64,000 bases of DNA from Spirometra erinaceieuropaei (GCA_902702965.1 CACRXP010000015.1:619184-683183); one strand, 5' to 3'; counted from the stretch's first letter, positions 22,643 through 34,216 are shown. The notes: generated by a model not told the origin, from the letters alone. Made by a program: numbers and translations.

Positions 22643-23989
22643 TTCCAGTATTATCATAGATCGAATTTTTCGTGGGTTTCAAAGCAATATGAACACCTGA
22701 ATTGATAAACTATCTGCTGTATACTGCAGCAATTCAATAAATACAATCGGGACACTGATCGATATCTCCAAATGGTTTCTTGTTTTGTTGCGTGCGAATC
22801 CTTGATTCCTAAAAGACATGCAATAAAAGACTGTACGAAATACGCGTTGAGTTGAAGTTCCTATCTGCATTTTAGTCCTTGGGCCAGTCTGTCGTTCTTG
22901 TGGAGTCCACGCACTGTTCACGTTAACGATACTCTGTGAATGGTTAACCAGTCTGAAATCAATCCCTCTTGAAGGCATTTCGTTGTTGCACTGTACGTAA
23001 CCGTTGTACTAATAGGCCTCCAATATCGGGATCCGTTTATTTTAGGAGCGCAAAACGTTTTGTCTTTGAATTTGTCCGGTCCACTGCAGATGTGGGTCTC
23101 TCCAAAGGCCGGAAAGCCAGAACCTCGGGTTGGAGGTTCCCTTCGGAATCCAGGTTTTATTTACTAGGTTTACAAATGCTGATCTTGCTTTCAAGTTAGG
23201 CATGGCTACGTCCCATCAACCAATCAATCAGTGTATTTGGAGCAAATGACAGAAACTCTTGAAAATTCCATTCAAACAATACACGCTCGAATGAAAAGCA
23301 GTTAAGTTACAAATATTTGCAGGTAACTTTAGTGTGTGAAATGCGTAAGACTTATTGTGAAACAGGAGCGTTAAAAAGTCGAGGATTTCAGAAATAACAG
23401 CGAACGACACATTCACTGTACAGTTGGTGACCTAACTCATGAAACGTGTCGAAATCTACGAATGATCACCAATCACTCGCGAACCGGCACCATTTAATGA
23501 GTCCAATGTCTATGTTAAGTAAGTACAAGTTTACAAGAACTAAAAGCATGAAAGAAATATTAAAGGCAGTGTTGCATTGCTTAGAAATCCCAATTTATTT
23601 TGAACAGTTCAATATCCCGAAAACTTCCGAAATGCCTCTAATTTAGTAAACTTCGTTTTTAAATGTATGGAATGTATTCTCATACCAAAAACGTAGCAAA
23701 TACGAAAGTGGAAATAAAGTAACGTCTAATAATAGTGTTTCAGTGAAGTTTACATTTAAATGCCGTTTAATAATTGGTGTGATTTCATATATGACGGTTA
23801 TTCAACTGCCTACCTTCTGACTGTAGATTCCAAAACAGTTTTCCAGGAATTCGTGTTGTCACTGACTCTTTTGAGTTAAATGAGATGGGGTCAACAAATG
23901 CGTACAACGGTGTCAAATTTTGTGCAAACAAAATCGGTTACTGTTATCAAAGTAGTAGTATGCTTATAATTAAATCGTCTTATTAGGTG
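22643..23989. other. No gene recognised
   Basis: AT-rich with short unrelated open frames. No known repeat was seen. Confidence 0.35.
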
Positions 23990-24880
23990 GGTTTTTGAGG
24001 ACACCTGACCTTTAACCGGCGGGTACCCAGACGCCTCCTTAAACACACGATGGAAGCATTTACGACACTCTTCGGTGAAAAAATGCCATGGTCGAATAAC
24101 TCTGCAAGAAAAAGTAGGGAGGTTAATTGATGTGACACATTCCGCTTTTAAGTTGGCGATCATGCCGTCCGATATTCGTCTTTGGGTACCATTTGCAGAA
24201 GATTTTTCAAATCCACGTCAACATCAAGTTCCATTAGCAACTGAAACGTCCTTAAAAGGTCACCCCTGTCCTGCCTGTAGTAGAGGAGGTAGAAGTTTAG
24301 GGCGGTCAGACGCTCACCTTACGTCCTTACTTCAGTTCTGGGACAACTGTCGTAGCACGTTGTTATGCACCTCCAAGAACACCTTTGTCTTTTTGAAGTC
24401 ACGGCCGCCAAGCTTGTGTCTCATATGCCACCGCACGAAGACCCCACGTGTCTTACCAACGGCATCACCATTCAGATTCTGCGTATCGCATTCATGGTTG
24501 GCATTGCCTGCGCAGCGACTTTGGGACACTGCGTTCTTTCGCCTAAGCCGTCTTTGACAAGTACTCCAAAGTCTTGTTGCATATTTATGGTTTTAAGTGG
24601 TTTATCATTCAAGACAGACTGTCGCGGAATTATGTGCGTTACTATACATTTATCGACATTGATTTTCATGCATCAGAACAGACACCATGTATGTAGCTTT
24701 TCTGGATCCTCTTCCAATATCTGGAAGTGTCCCTCATCCATTATAATCCTACAAAACTTAAGATCACCTGCAAATAGCGCTATATCCGACTTCACTTCCC
24801 GTGCTAGGCAGTTGACATGGATAATGAAGAGAAGCAACCCAGGAGCTGACCCTTGTGGTATTAACGTAACAAACACCCTG
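23990..24880 (-). pseudogene. LINE reverse-transcriptase relic (CR1-like)
   Basis: Minus strand, in several frames. From 24876 comes PQGSAPGLLLFIIHVN (the RT motif usually PQGSVLGPLLF), then the ADD-like FAGDLKFCRIIMDEG, HTWCLF and VDKCIVTH. DFGVLVKDGL, the carboxy region LYYRQDRGDLLRTFQL and finally FSCRVIRPWHFF near 24060 follow. The active-site aspartates are lost (FAGD for FADD) and stops and frame changes abound. The element is 5'-truncated at about 24880, where a ribozyme-bearing segment begins. Confidence 0.75.
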
Positions 24881-25128
24881 GCATGTCAAAAGAAAAGGAG
24901 GCGTTTACCGGGAGAGGTGCATTGGAGGTCTGACGTTTCGAGTAGTCGTTTCTTCTACCCATCTTCAGAGACTGAGAAGTCGTGCATACAGCTTTCCTTA
25001 TATGACGCACTTTGTTTGATGGCTGGCCCGCCAATGCCGCCTTTGTGGCTGCACCCGACCCGCATGTTACCGTGACAATACACCTCTCCTGATGAACGCC
25101 TCCTTTTGTTTTGATATGCCACCTGGGA
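24877..25128. repeat. Inverted repeat pair around a ribozyme-bearing segment
   Basis: 24877-24925 (ccctggcatgtcaaaag ... ggcgttta..ggagaggtg) is mirrored by 25074-25128 (cacctctcctgatgaacgcc ... gatatgccacctggg). The arms are about 50 bases and 80-85% alike by eye, with a 150-base interior holding the family C ribozyme motif and TATA-like sequence. The pair could be two opposed element ends, as at 55.2 kb. Confidence 0.55.
24922..24980 (-). ncRNA. Divergent hammerhead-type motif, family C
   Basis: Minus strand: CTGAAGA (24968-24962; position 7 of the hammerhead core tolerates any base), one extra T, stem II GGGTAG/CTACTC with a 9-base loop, GAAA, CGTC (24935-24932). Inner stem I GTCT/AGAC is fully paired. 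Stem and loop sequences differ from the PLE A/B copies while pairing is kept. A CATATAAGG box lies 28 bases upstream of the core. I assign it to a PLE-like end by architecture only. Confidence 0.55.
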
Positions 25129-25598
25129 ATTACATTTTCCCCCTGGCATGTTTTTGAAGGGGCTGACCGCGCTCTACACAGACATTGCTACTTTTCCTGG
25201 TAGGCAAGACTGTACGGTGGACATTAAATCCATCTTTTTTGTGATGTGTCTTTTCATGCAACTGAATAACCGATGTAACCATAAGCCCTTCTTAACAGCT
25301 CTGCTTCGATCATACCTAACTTTCTGCTTAGTGGCTAAAAAGTCCATTCACACATCGCCATAATTTTTGGATTGCGCTGGTCCCATTTCATCTTCGAGAT
25401 GGGAGTCACACAAAACTGGACAATTAATAATTGACACAACGTTGGAAAATAAGCTAGAAGTGGCCTTTCTACTCGCTTCTGCACATGTCATTGACAGCTA
25501 ATTCGAACAAGCCCTAGCTGCAGCGTCCGCGCTGAATGTATATTTTGCTTGTGCATGGTTTGCATGCTGTCCCCTGTGTGTATTGATTGAAAAATCAC
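25129..25598. other. No feature recognised
   Basis: Contains short T-rich stretches and no recognisable protein. Confidence 0.35.
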
Positions 25599-26015
25599 CT
25601 ATGGTGGCCAGAAGAATTTTTGTCCAGTAGGTAAAGGACAGTTGTAGTAGCAGGCTGAGCGACGGTAAGGATCGTTGTCAAAAGGATGCTGGAAATCTGT
25701 CTGTTCCAGACGAAAAAATAGAGCAAGGCCGTGATTAACCAAGAGGGCCAGCGATGCGACGAAAGAAAACTTCATGGGCAGTGGAGCAGTAAGTAATGTT
25801 GAAGACTGAGAACCAGGTTGGAATGGCTCTTGCGCAAAGGGACTTTTATGGTACTGCCACGCACGTGAACGCCGAGTCGCCCTGATGAAGACCTGGTACG
25901 TGCTGCGGGGATCAGGTCGTGCGTGACACGCAGCAGACAGACTGCGCTTACCAGAAGAAACGAAGAGACGAGTCCGAGGAAGTAGTCTTGAAGAAAGAGA
26001 CACGATCACCGGCAC
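25599..26015 (-). CDS. Unknown ORF next to a PLE end, with an internal signal-peptide-like start
   Basis: 138 codons open on the minus strand. The first 20 residues are read from PLE post-ribozyme sequence (VIVSLSSRL), so the frame probably did not evolve as one protein. From an internal ATG at 25775 the frame encodes 58 residues beginning MKFSFVASLALLVNHGLALF, which looks like a cleavable signal peptide. A short tail with two cysteines (ACYYNC) ends in FFWPP. This would suit a small secreted peptide, but nothing else supports a gene here: no introns, no homolog that I recognise. It may be chance. Confidence 0.2.
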   Translation of the reverse strand: MPVIVSLSSRLLPRTRLFVSSGKRSLSAACHARPDPRSTYQVFIRATRRSRAWQYHKSPFAQEPFQPGSQSSTLLTAPLPMKFSFVASLALLVNHGLALFFRLEQTDFQHPFDNDPYRRSACYYNCPLPTGQKFFWPP

Positions 26016-26065
26016 ACGAGCTTTATTAGCTCGAAGTTTCGGATTCCTGCTCGAACTTGTAGCGG
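25990..26065 (-). mobile_element. PLE terminal fragment, 5' half of ribozyme missing
   Basis: Minus strand GAGCAGGAATCCGAAAC followed by a TTCGAGCTAATAAAGCTCG tail and the usual ATCGTGTCTC. The CTGATGA half is replaced by unrelated sequence at about 26056, so this is a truncated copy. Confidence 0.6.
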
Positions 26066-26539
26066 CTCAGTGGTGATGGTGTACGCTCAGTACGTCACAA
26101 CTTCGAGCATATCCCAGGTTGTTAGAAGCAGGACGCCATTTGGTTAGGACACTTTATTTTGTACAGAATAGTGAAGGTGAAAGTTGGCAACCGGACGAGG
26201 ATGCGTCCGGCGCCGCAGAGGCGGCGTCCGCGAGAGCGACGAGCCCTGTGTCACCGAAGGTCGCCGCTGCAAAAGTGTCGTTGCAGATTGTTTATTCTAT
26301 TGTTCTGGACTGTTCCCGCCTGTCTTACCAATCAGCGATAGGAGTTGCGTTGATTGGCTCCGAGCCCACGCGAAGGTAGTGACAAGCCTCGCGTGATGCA
26401 GGAAGGAAATCGACCGAATGCGTGATGCAGACAGTGAATTTCAACGAGACAAATCGAAGCCGGGCAGACGTGCGTGCTATAGCAGGCTGTCGCTAGGACG
26501 TAGGTGCGGACGTTAGCAAGAGGCGCGGCGTAGCCCTTA
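26066..26539. other. GC-rich unassigned segment
   Basis: Rich in CG dinucleotides, with an open frame on + (26119-26379) that I do not recognise. Possibly part of an LTR or repeat unit; no partner was found in the window. Confidence 0.3.
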
Positions 26540-26680
26540 TGGCTGTCCACTACAAACTCATCATCAGAGACAAAAGCAGATACGGATCAGGCTAATAAAG
26601 CTCTTGTCTCAGCGATCGTGTCTCCTTCGTCAAGACTGCGCTTAGTCAGCCAATGCGCCCCAGCCAAACAGCGGCTGTCT
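26540..26680 (+). mobile_element. Chimeric PLE terminal scrap
   Basis: tcatcatcagagacaaaagcagata (the ribozyme 5' half, reading minus) is joined at about 26583 to aggctaataaagct plus the post-ribozyme tail atcgtgtctccttcgtcaag (reading plus). The stem II and GAAA part is missing. The join of opposite orientations implies rearrangement through the ribozyme hairpin. Confidence 0.6.
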
Positions 26681-26704
26681 TGGTGCTGTCTCCTCACTGG
26701 AGCT

Positions 26705-26860
26705 AGGTAATTGAGGGACGAGAGAGGGAGAGAGTGCAGTAGATGCTGCTCAAGTCCGCTTCCCTATTGATCAATTCATGTGCAGTTCATTGGTGCTGAA
26801 TCCACTTCATGGAGCGCATGGTGAAAGTCTTCGTTTTCAATGGGGGAACTTTCACGTAAA
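26705..26860 (+). repeat. R1 repeat, diverged partial copy
   Basis: Same orientation as the 17.5-kb copy: gagagagtgcagtagatgctg, caagtc, then a weaker match ending ggtgaaagtcttcgttttcaatgggggaac. The oldest-looking R1 copy in the window. Confidence 0.45.
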
Positions 26861-29800
26861 GCAGCAGCGCCAACGGTATTCTTCCCAGAGTCAAAAGACA
26901 GCAATTTAGTCAAAAAGCAGACTGTCTTGTCACCGTGACCCCTCGGTCAGGTTTAACCGAAGCAAAACGCCGGAGACGGCAGTCTAACACGAGCAGTTCA
27001 GATGAGTAGTCCGTGCTGGCTGTTACCGAAACCTCCAGGGACACTCGTGGCCAGCATCTCCGAGGATACGACTTTGGTACCAAGCCTTGACGCTTGCAAA
27101 AGCCACCAGCTCTGACCCCAGTGTGTGTGTGTGCGGCAGTGCTCGACTGGGACAAATCCACTGTGATGGATACTGAAATGCACCCCCGAAAGGTCTGACA
27201 TCGCAAAATCTTCAGAAATGCCATGTGGCCGAAGTCCGATCCTACGGAAAGATCGGTATACCCGAAGTGAAGTCTCACCTTTTTTATTTAACACAATAGT
27301 CCATTGGATCGCTTTGGCGGACACGGTGTGAATGTAGCCCTCTGAAAGCTATAACCAAACATGGCTTTTACTGATGACGAACTTGCACATGTTCGACAAA
27401 AGGTGTACTTTGCTAGGAACTTTGTCCATTTGGCTTGCGCACAAACAGCAAGTGCAAACCGGCACGATACCTAAGCTGCCAGCTCTTATAATCGTCTCTG
27501 ATGATTAACGCGACCGGAGTACGCCAACCGAGACTTCACAAAACCGTATGATTTGCCGTTTTAAACCTGCTCCGTGGCAAAACAGCGGCCGAACACCACG
27601 ACGTTTTGCAAATAAAGATTAAATACTTGTCATCGATATGTACTTCCAGGTTCACTAAGGCCCTCTGCCAAGTAGTGCTTCAGTCATTATCTTGGTATTA
27701 TTCGGACTAACCACGTTTCAATAAGGTCAAGGTCCTGTCGATAGATGTATAACAGCAAACTAATGCACGGTTCTGAACCCCTACGCGTCAGGTAGCCTGC
27801 TCGTTTGCTTATGAAGAATTTGCCTCAAATCAGAGTGCGGAGTGCTTCCTGTTAGGTTCTCTGTTTTGCATATCCGCGGTATTCCAATATACCTATGATC
27901 CGAAAAGCATAAACCCGACCAAAACCGGAGGAGAATAAAGCAGTAGATTTGAATTATTAAAGGCCTTGGTTCATGTAATGGTTTAAGGACTTTTCGGATA
28001 CTCCCCATGGCCCGGTAATGACCGTATTACTTCAGAGGTCCTCGACATTTAGACAATGACAGCTCCAACAGACCTCAGTGACAACAAATTCTGCTGGAAA
28101 TCACGAGGCAATTCGGTCAAGTCCGGCACTTCCAAGGCACACGCCTCAAGCGTCGGCGATGCTCGCAGACTTGATCGATTTAGTTGCTATTTCAGAGGCA
28201 GTTGACCTACACTGAGTGGCCCTGCTCACGACGTCGATGACAGCTGTACTGGTGACATGGACCAAGATGGAAGTCCGGTCGCTAACATTCAATGACTGCC
28301 TAGACTGTTGTCCAAACAGACTTCTATCATTCCTTACATTTCCTCCAAAGACTATGTGTCTTGATCGGTCGGTGCAGAGGTTACGGATTTGCCATTGTGG
28401 GCTTCCTGGTAGTTGCTTTATAACCCAGACAAGGTCATTTCTGAATGTGTGTTTCGCACAAGAGTTGGGCATTGGTGTTCGAAAATATAGACCTATGAGC
28501 CGACCACTTCAGAGGTGCCTTCAGCCGTTCCTCCATCATCTCCGACGCTGCCATTGCCCGTCTGCCTCGAGTGGAGACCAACACCGATGTCAACCTCCCG
28601 CCCCCCCCTCTACGAACCCACCAAGGCTGTGCAGCAGCTCTTCAGCGGGAAAGCGCCGCATCAGACACGACGCCTGCCGCGCCGGATAAATGTCGACACT
28701 AGGGAAAACCCGATCGAAGTACTTACCCTATTTTCGAACACGAAAAAGTGAGTGAAGTTGCAAAAACGATCAAGAAGTACAACAATCAAGAGTCAGTTGC
28801 AACATAACAGCAAGCGAGGTTCTGAATAAGCATCTTTCCTGATACCTATAAAAGTTGCATTTGGAAGAAAATGGTTTTTGTACGCACTTCGCTCTCCGTT
28901 GGTCTTTTAGTGCTTATATGAATTTACTAATGGCATATAGAAACACGAACAAAACGCGTTTCATACATACATTTCATCGGAAATTGCGTCGTGTTCATAC
29001 TCTATGTTTGATGAAATAATTTAGTTTGCTTTACACGGAGCCTTTGATAATGAAATAACTGATATGCCAATGTGCACGTTCGCATTATCTAATAGCCTAA
29101 TGTCGTGTGGTCTCTATTAACTGCAACATTTAATGGGAATAGGGAGGCACCTTTAAATGTCGCATGCATTGTTATAGTAATTCGCTTCAGAGGAAGCCTT
29201 AAAAACCAATGAATAGGTAGGTCGTGTTTCAAAATCTACGAGTATCATCGATCGTTCATGGAATTTTAATGGTCCTTTTGCTGTAACACTACGTTTGACT
29301 AAGACGCGGCGTCCATTTCAATGAATCTGAACAATGGATGCTTTATGCAGCACTTCATTTTTACAAGCATTACGGACCGATTTTGTAATCACATACCACC
29401 TCGAAAGTGATTGCTATTTCGTGTGTAGCTACCTTGGATGACTGGAAAGATACTCAATCGGAAGCCAACCAGCGTAAGCTAGGAACAATGTCTATGCTGT
29501 TATATTTCAGGAAACTACCAAATATTTTAACTGTCTAGAAGGATGTTGGGCATGGTTTGTCCTTCCTGAAGAAGTTACACTTCAGTTCGAAAATCTTAAG
29601 CCAGTTTTTACAGACATGCCCTGCCTAGTAGCAGATAGAGATCTAGTTTAGTTCTGGTAAATTGTGCACACATCTTTTGAGTCTGTGCAAAGTATCCCCA
29701 ACAAAATCGGCGATGTCTTGGAATAATAGAAAACTGCTTGTCGAGTTGACGCTCTGTTCCATCCCTTCTTACATGCCTTCCTTAACCCTCGGCTAAGTGC

Positions 29801-30002
29801 TGCTAAGCTCCGACACCACAGTCTCCTGCCGCTCCTCCTCCTCCTTCTCATCCTCCTCCTCCACTTCTTCTTCCTCTCCCACCTCCTCTTCTTATTCTGT
29901 ACAAATGTGACTTACATTGAGTTTAACATAGAAATGCCAGAAATGTAGCTGGTTTCATAGCTGCTAAACAAGGAGGCTGATTGAGTGTCTTACACTAACC
30001 TA
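26861..30002. other. No gene recognised; polypyrimidine tract
   Basis: Mostly AT-rich. Open frames near 28146-28751 run on both strands but match nothing I know. A 90-base strand-biased C/T tract lies at about 29813-29899 (ctcctcctcctcc, cttcttcttcc), and a TG run at 27120-27131. Confidence 0.35.
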
Positions 30003-30514
30003 ATCCCACTAATGCTGACCTTTAGCCCACTCTAAACCCAAACCAAACATCAAACCGCACCCTGAACCTAGGCCTTATCGTAATGAACGCAAGGGAACTC
30101 TGAGCATGCTTAGGCCGGGCATGACATTTATACAGTTTGGCCTACACAGCGTTGTTCCAACATACGCTAATTGTTTTCTATGCGTGAATATTGCTTGAAA
30201 GTTAGCCAAATCCAAATTATTACTCGAATGGGAATGTATCCTGTTTCAAAGTGTATTCATCAGCAATTTTGCATAAAGCGACTTGTCTACGTTTTTGTAG
30301 GGTCATAGTATGGATTTTATATACGTTGATATCAAAGTAAAGGACAGAGTAAACGCCTGGTTATATGATTTGGTTGTCACGCGACATGGTTACGCGGAAA
30401 CATTGTCTCATTATGTAGTGTAATCATTGGACCCAGTCTGAGCACTTATAACCCCACTAATGCTGGCCCTAAACTCACTCTTAACCCAACCCAAACACCA
30501 AACCGCACCCTCAA
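30003..30514 (+). repeat. R4 repeat, uninterrupted copy with flanking direct repeats
   Basis: 30064-30455 matches 32783-32883 joined to 35090-35375 (cttatcgtaat, gagcatgctt, tatacagttt, cctacacagcgtt, then attgtttgctacgcgtgaa-like sequence, cgtttttgtagg, gatttggttgtca). The copy is bordered by about 60-base direct repeats at 30003-30063 and 30449-30514 (cccactaatgctg, then aaccaaacaccaaaccgcaccct), which could be short terminal repeats. No coding capacity. Confidence 0.7.
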
Positions 30515-30517
30515 CCT

Positions 30518-31195
30518 GACAGTTCGACCATCGATTTCGACGATGTCCACCGTGTGCCCCACAGCTGCAGCTGCAGCGGTGGGAGCAGGGACGGTGACTT
30601 GCGCAGGGGTTTATAGTGCCGGTAGACTTGCGCTGCATCTACCTACACTCTCTCCTCCTCCCCCGCCTGAGCCCGGTGTCAAGACAGAGTCAAGAAGACC
30701 GGAGACGAGGGAAGTCGCAGGTGGATGGCTCGGACGGATCCTCACCTTGGCGTTCCACCACACCCCCTCGTCCACACAACAATAACCAGGATTTCAACCA
30801 ACACAAGAGAGATTTGGAGGCTGGAACGACCGAAGCCGCACCTAGGCGTGCCGCCAACGCCTGGCTCGGATCCCACACTGTGGTGGGAGTGCCATAAAGG
30901 CCACATTAAGAAGGAGCCATTGCAGCCTGACTCTCAGACCGCCTCCAGTGAAGGAGGAGGTCCAAGGTACCCCGTCAGTTGGCAGCCTTCCAAGCCACGG
31001 CTTTTAGCCCACCGTGATAGCTTCAAGCGCGTCAGATTGTTTATAGTGAGGACAATGCGCTGAGTGGTCGATCTCACTCTCCCTTCCCATCCCCACACCC
31101 CAGCTGACACGGTGGCTGACACGGTCGACTGACCGTGCCTGCGCGCGCCACAGCACGACCTGGCCCCCCATACACACAAACACCAGGATTTCACA
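30518..31195 (-). repeat. R1 repeat, long copy
   Basis: Reverse complement partner of 17515-18150 over its whole length. The 5' part in + coordinates (gttcgaccatcgatttcgac, gacttgcgctgcatctacc, gtgtcaagacagagtcaag) is shared with copies at 54432, 63466 and 63737. It adjoins R4 at 30514. GC-rich, so long open frames on both strands are expected and are not taken as genes. Confidence 0.75.
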
Positions 31196-31609
31196 CAACG
31201 GGGGTTGATCGGCGTGTCTCTCACTTGCGTGAGAGGGCCGTGGAAGGTGCTGTTTCAGCCCGTCCCCAGCCCACCAGTCCGCCACTCCACCCAACACACA
31301 CACTACGCGACGAACTGCGTGAACCGAGTGCGGGTCTCAATCAGCAACCTTCCTATCCACGACGCTTGAAATGTCGGGATAGCCTCGGACTCAAGTCACC
31401 CATGCAGCCGAAGCCGCATTGGAACTGAGTCGAGATGCACACTTCGCACTTCCGTGGAAGGTGGCAGTTGGGTGCATGCGGTGGGAGAGTGTTGATGCCT
31501 GGTAGGGTGACGGGAGGTAGAGAGTGAGTGAATGTGTGGTGTAGCCGCCGGTTGTCTACCGCAGGTCGTCGTGGATGCGCACGTTGCCGGCTTACAGGCC
31601 TCGATCCTT
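31196..31609. other. GC-rich unassigned DNA
   Basis: May be further R1 sequence, since it contains gccgaagccgcattgg at 31389 like the 54.7-kb copy, but it has no clear counterpart in the window. Confidence 0.3.
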
Positions 31610-32270
31610 TATGGTTCCGTAGATTACAAAACGGACTATTTTTGCTATTTAAACTCTTATATAATCACACATTTAACCCACTCACCTCTTTAAGACATCA
31701 TATCCACCCACCACGTAACAGTCACCGTGAGGTCTTTTTATTTCTGCCTCTGGCACGTACTGTTAAATATCGTCGGTTCTTTTCTGTAAATGCAATTGCT
31801 ATTTGGAATAAACTACCCATGAGTGCGAAAACTCTGCAAAATTATCCTTTATTTAAGAGAACTATTACGGGATTTTTGCATTCAGAAAAGCTCCCACAAA
31901 TTTTGGGTGCTGAAAACTCTGATCGACTGTACCGTAGCGATGGCGTTTGTGGTCTTTGAACACTATGGCCGGTCTCACCAGCTGTTCCTCAACGCCTCTA
32001 CTTTGGCTATCCCCAACTTCATGAAAGGAATTTGACGTCCGAAAATCTCCGATACCGTGCAACTTCCCCCCCTTCTTGACGGTCGATATTCTACCACCGC
32101 CGGCAGTTTTTTCTCCTGAGCCCTCCAAACCATAAAAACCACCATCAACTGTATTTTTATCCCTTTAGCTCAGGAGTTTTTTCCACTGTCGGTCGGATTT
32201 ATGTTTAAACGCTTCCCTTGACAATGCCTGTAAACTGGCATTAAATAAAAATTTATTTATTTATTTAATA
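31610..32270 (+). mobile_element. LINE 3' end with ATTT-repeat tail
   Basis: An open frame to 31959 encodes the C terminus of a non-LTR reverse transcriptase ORF: ARTVKYRRFFSVNAIAIWNK, LPMSAKTLQNYPLFKRTI. A short UTR follows, ending aataaaaatttatttatttatttaat (32243-32268). Its tail and C-terminal sequence differ from the 10.4-kb LINE, so it is a separate family. Confidence 0.7.
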
Positions 32271-32782
32271 GGCCCATGCGATGCCTGAAGGTGCGAGGGC
32301 AGTTGAGACGAGCATGGCGGGTATAGGCTGGTGCTCCAGGCACTAGTTCTCCAGTCTTTGTGCGATGGATTCGCAAGTGACCGACCAGGCCGATTCGTGA
32401 GGTTAACGTGCGTGGGCAGTGTGGGCATGAGAAGTCGGCGGTGTCAGTGTCAGCTACAAAGGAGGCGGTGGTGGTGGCGCAGGGCGATGAAGCGAGGGTG
32501 GGGTGTGCACGGTGGATGTGTTGGGTGTGTCGGGAGTGCGGTTAGTGCCGCTCTCGTGGATGGGCATGTGGCCGAATAGGCCCACGGCTACCCTCACCTG
32601 ATTTAGCCCTCCGATCGAGGCGGTTGCCCGGGGTGTGGCCGCTGAGCAGAGCCCAGCTACGTGGAGCCACAGGTGAGAGTTGAGTGCCAACAAGTGGACG
32701 CTAGGCGTAGTCTCACCTGCAAGCAAGTGAGCGACCACCACGACCATCACGTGAACCCACCGCTGACACCCATACACCCCAC
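32271..32782. other. GC- and GT-rich unassigned DNA
   Basis: Contains ggtggtggtgg and a GTG-rich stretch (32460-32580). Open frames on both strands follow from composition. Confidence 0.35.
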
Positions 32783-33720
32783 ACCCAACCTAGGTCTTAT
32801 CGTAATTCACGCAAGAAAACTCTGAGCATGCTTGGGCGGAGCATGAAATTTATACAGTTTCGCCTACACAGCGTTATTACAACCCTGCCAGCACCAGCCT
32901 AGGCTGGCTGCGCCTTGCCGCCGCGGCAAGAGGTGCCTATGACGCGGCCAAACGTGGCCATTTGACGCGCCTAAGGCGTGGCCTTCGACACCACATGCAG
33001 GTTTGGCCACACCATCCGAAAAAATGCGTAGCGGCGTCCCCATTCTCCATTCGTCCCCCATCCTTTTATGGCCTCCGTTTTTAACTCGCGAGTGCACTCA
33101 TTCTAAACTGGCGTCGGTCGCAGTAAGATTACATGTATCAAAGAATCCTCCTCGCCTCGGCTAAAGCAAATCAGCGATAAACACCCCGCGTAAGTGAACA
33201 ACCGGACAACCTAGTTGGCGTTCAATCTATCCTACGACATAGACAAGTGGACAGACAGTGGTTAGAAAGGACGGTTCATTGAGTATTTGCAAATGAGAAA
33301 AATCGGTCTGAAAAATACTGGCAGGGATGCAGTTCTTCAATGGACATTAAAGGGATTCCACTGGTTATCGGCGGTTCCTTCAAAAAAGAACTGTGGTAAA
33401 ACATGTATAATGCTTTTGCCATTGAAGTAATCAACAATGCTAATAGCGGGATAAATGCAATTCCTAGATGGCGTGTCATAAGGAGGCTTCCTTCAGGGCA
33501 GGCCAGACGCGGGTCTGGCGTTCTGAATTCGTCTGCCCGTCCCCAGACACGGACAAGTCACGCCCACAGTTCTATGTACAGGACCTTAATCGGCCTCCTG
33601 TGGGTCTACACCGGGTCCGCATTTAAATGTGACTAGTTTGCCCCCCCTCGCCTCGTTGACTGCGAGGATAATTGACGGTCCCAATGGTCCCACTTCATCA
33701 CCGTCTCGTGCGAAGAAAAT

Positions 33721-34010
33721 TCATAAAACCAAATTGGGAGCTTTAACTTGCCGCACAAAAAACCGGGCAGGCGTGTCGCAGATAACATTGGCTAAGTTCA
33801 CCTTTACGATATTTTGCGTGTGTGGAATACGCAGACCACTGGCCTGGAGGTCTTTCAGCTCGCCAACACAGTCGCCCAGGAAGTCATCCAACGGATCGGG
33901 CTTGCCGGGACCGGAGAACACTCCAATAATGAAGGGCTGACCAACAACGGGATGGCGAACACGAGCAAGAATCGGCCACAGGCCCTGACTAGACCCCTTG
34001 AATATTTTTA
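33721..34010 (-). pseudogene. Transposase-like domain fragment
   Basis: Minus frame: FKGSSQGLWPILARVR, PFIIGVFSGPGKPDP, LDDFLGDCVGELKDLQASGL, then VNLANVICDTPARFFVRQVK, ending at a TGA at 33723-33721. This follows the pattern (WPIL..., PFVI...G.GKP..., L..EL..L...G, ICDAPARAF) of a domain found in many animal transposon proteins related to CACTA transposases. The expected next step (a conserved cysteine/tyrosine-rich segment) is missing after the stop. Confidence 0.55.
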
Positions 34011-34216
34011 GTCAGTCGATATGCAGTTGGATGTGCATTTCAGGAACGGTTGTTCAATAATTTAATTTTTTAATTAAAGACCAATCGTGGTCCCATCAAA
34101 GCAAGTAAAAATAAATTTACATGTGAATTTCAGACGAGGTAGGAAGAATCAGTAGTTGATCTATCAGACCACGCTTAAGACCTAAATGAACATAGTTACC
34201 TTTGTTTAGGGGCTTG

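Noticed and set aside
25096..25104. CTGATGA at 25098 as another ribozyme core
   Set aside because: No stem II or GAAA follows; it lies in the inverted-repeat arm and is probably chance.
28146..28751. Overlapping open frames of 108-157 codons as a gene
   Set aside because: Open on both strands, no recognisable motif, no splice context.
29813..29899. C/T-rich tract as a CRISPR-like or coding repeat
   Set aside because: Simple polypyrimidine sequence with no regular unit.
30543..31428. Several long open frames in both directions
   Set aside because: Inside the GC-rich R1 repeat; stop codons are rare by composition and copies at 54 and 63 kb do not preserve a common frame.
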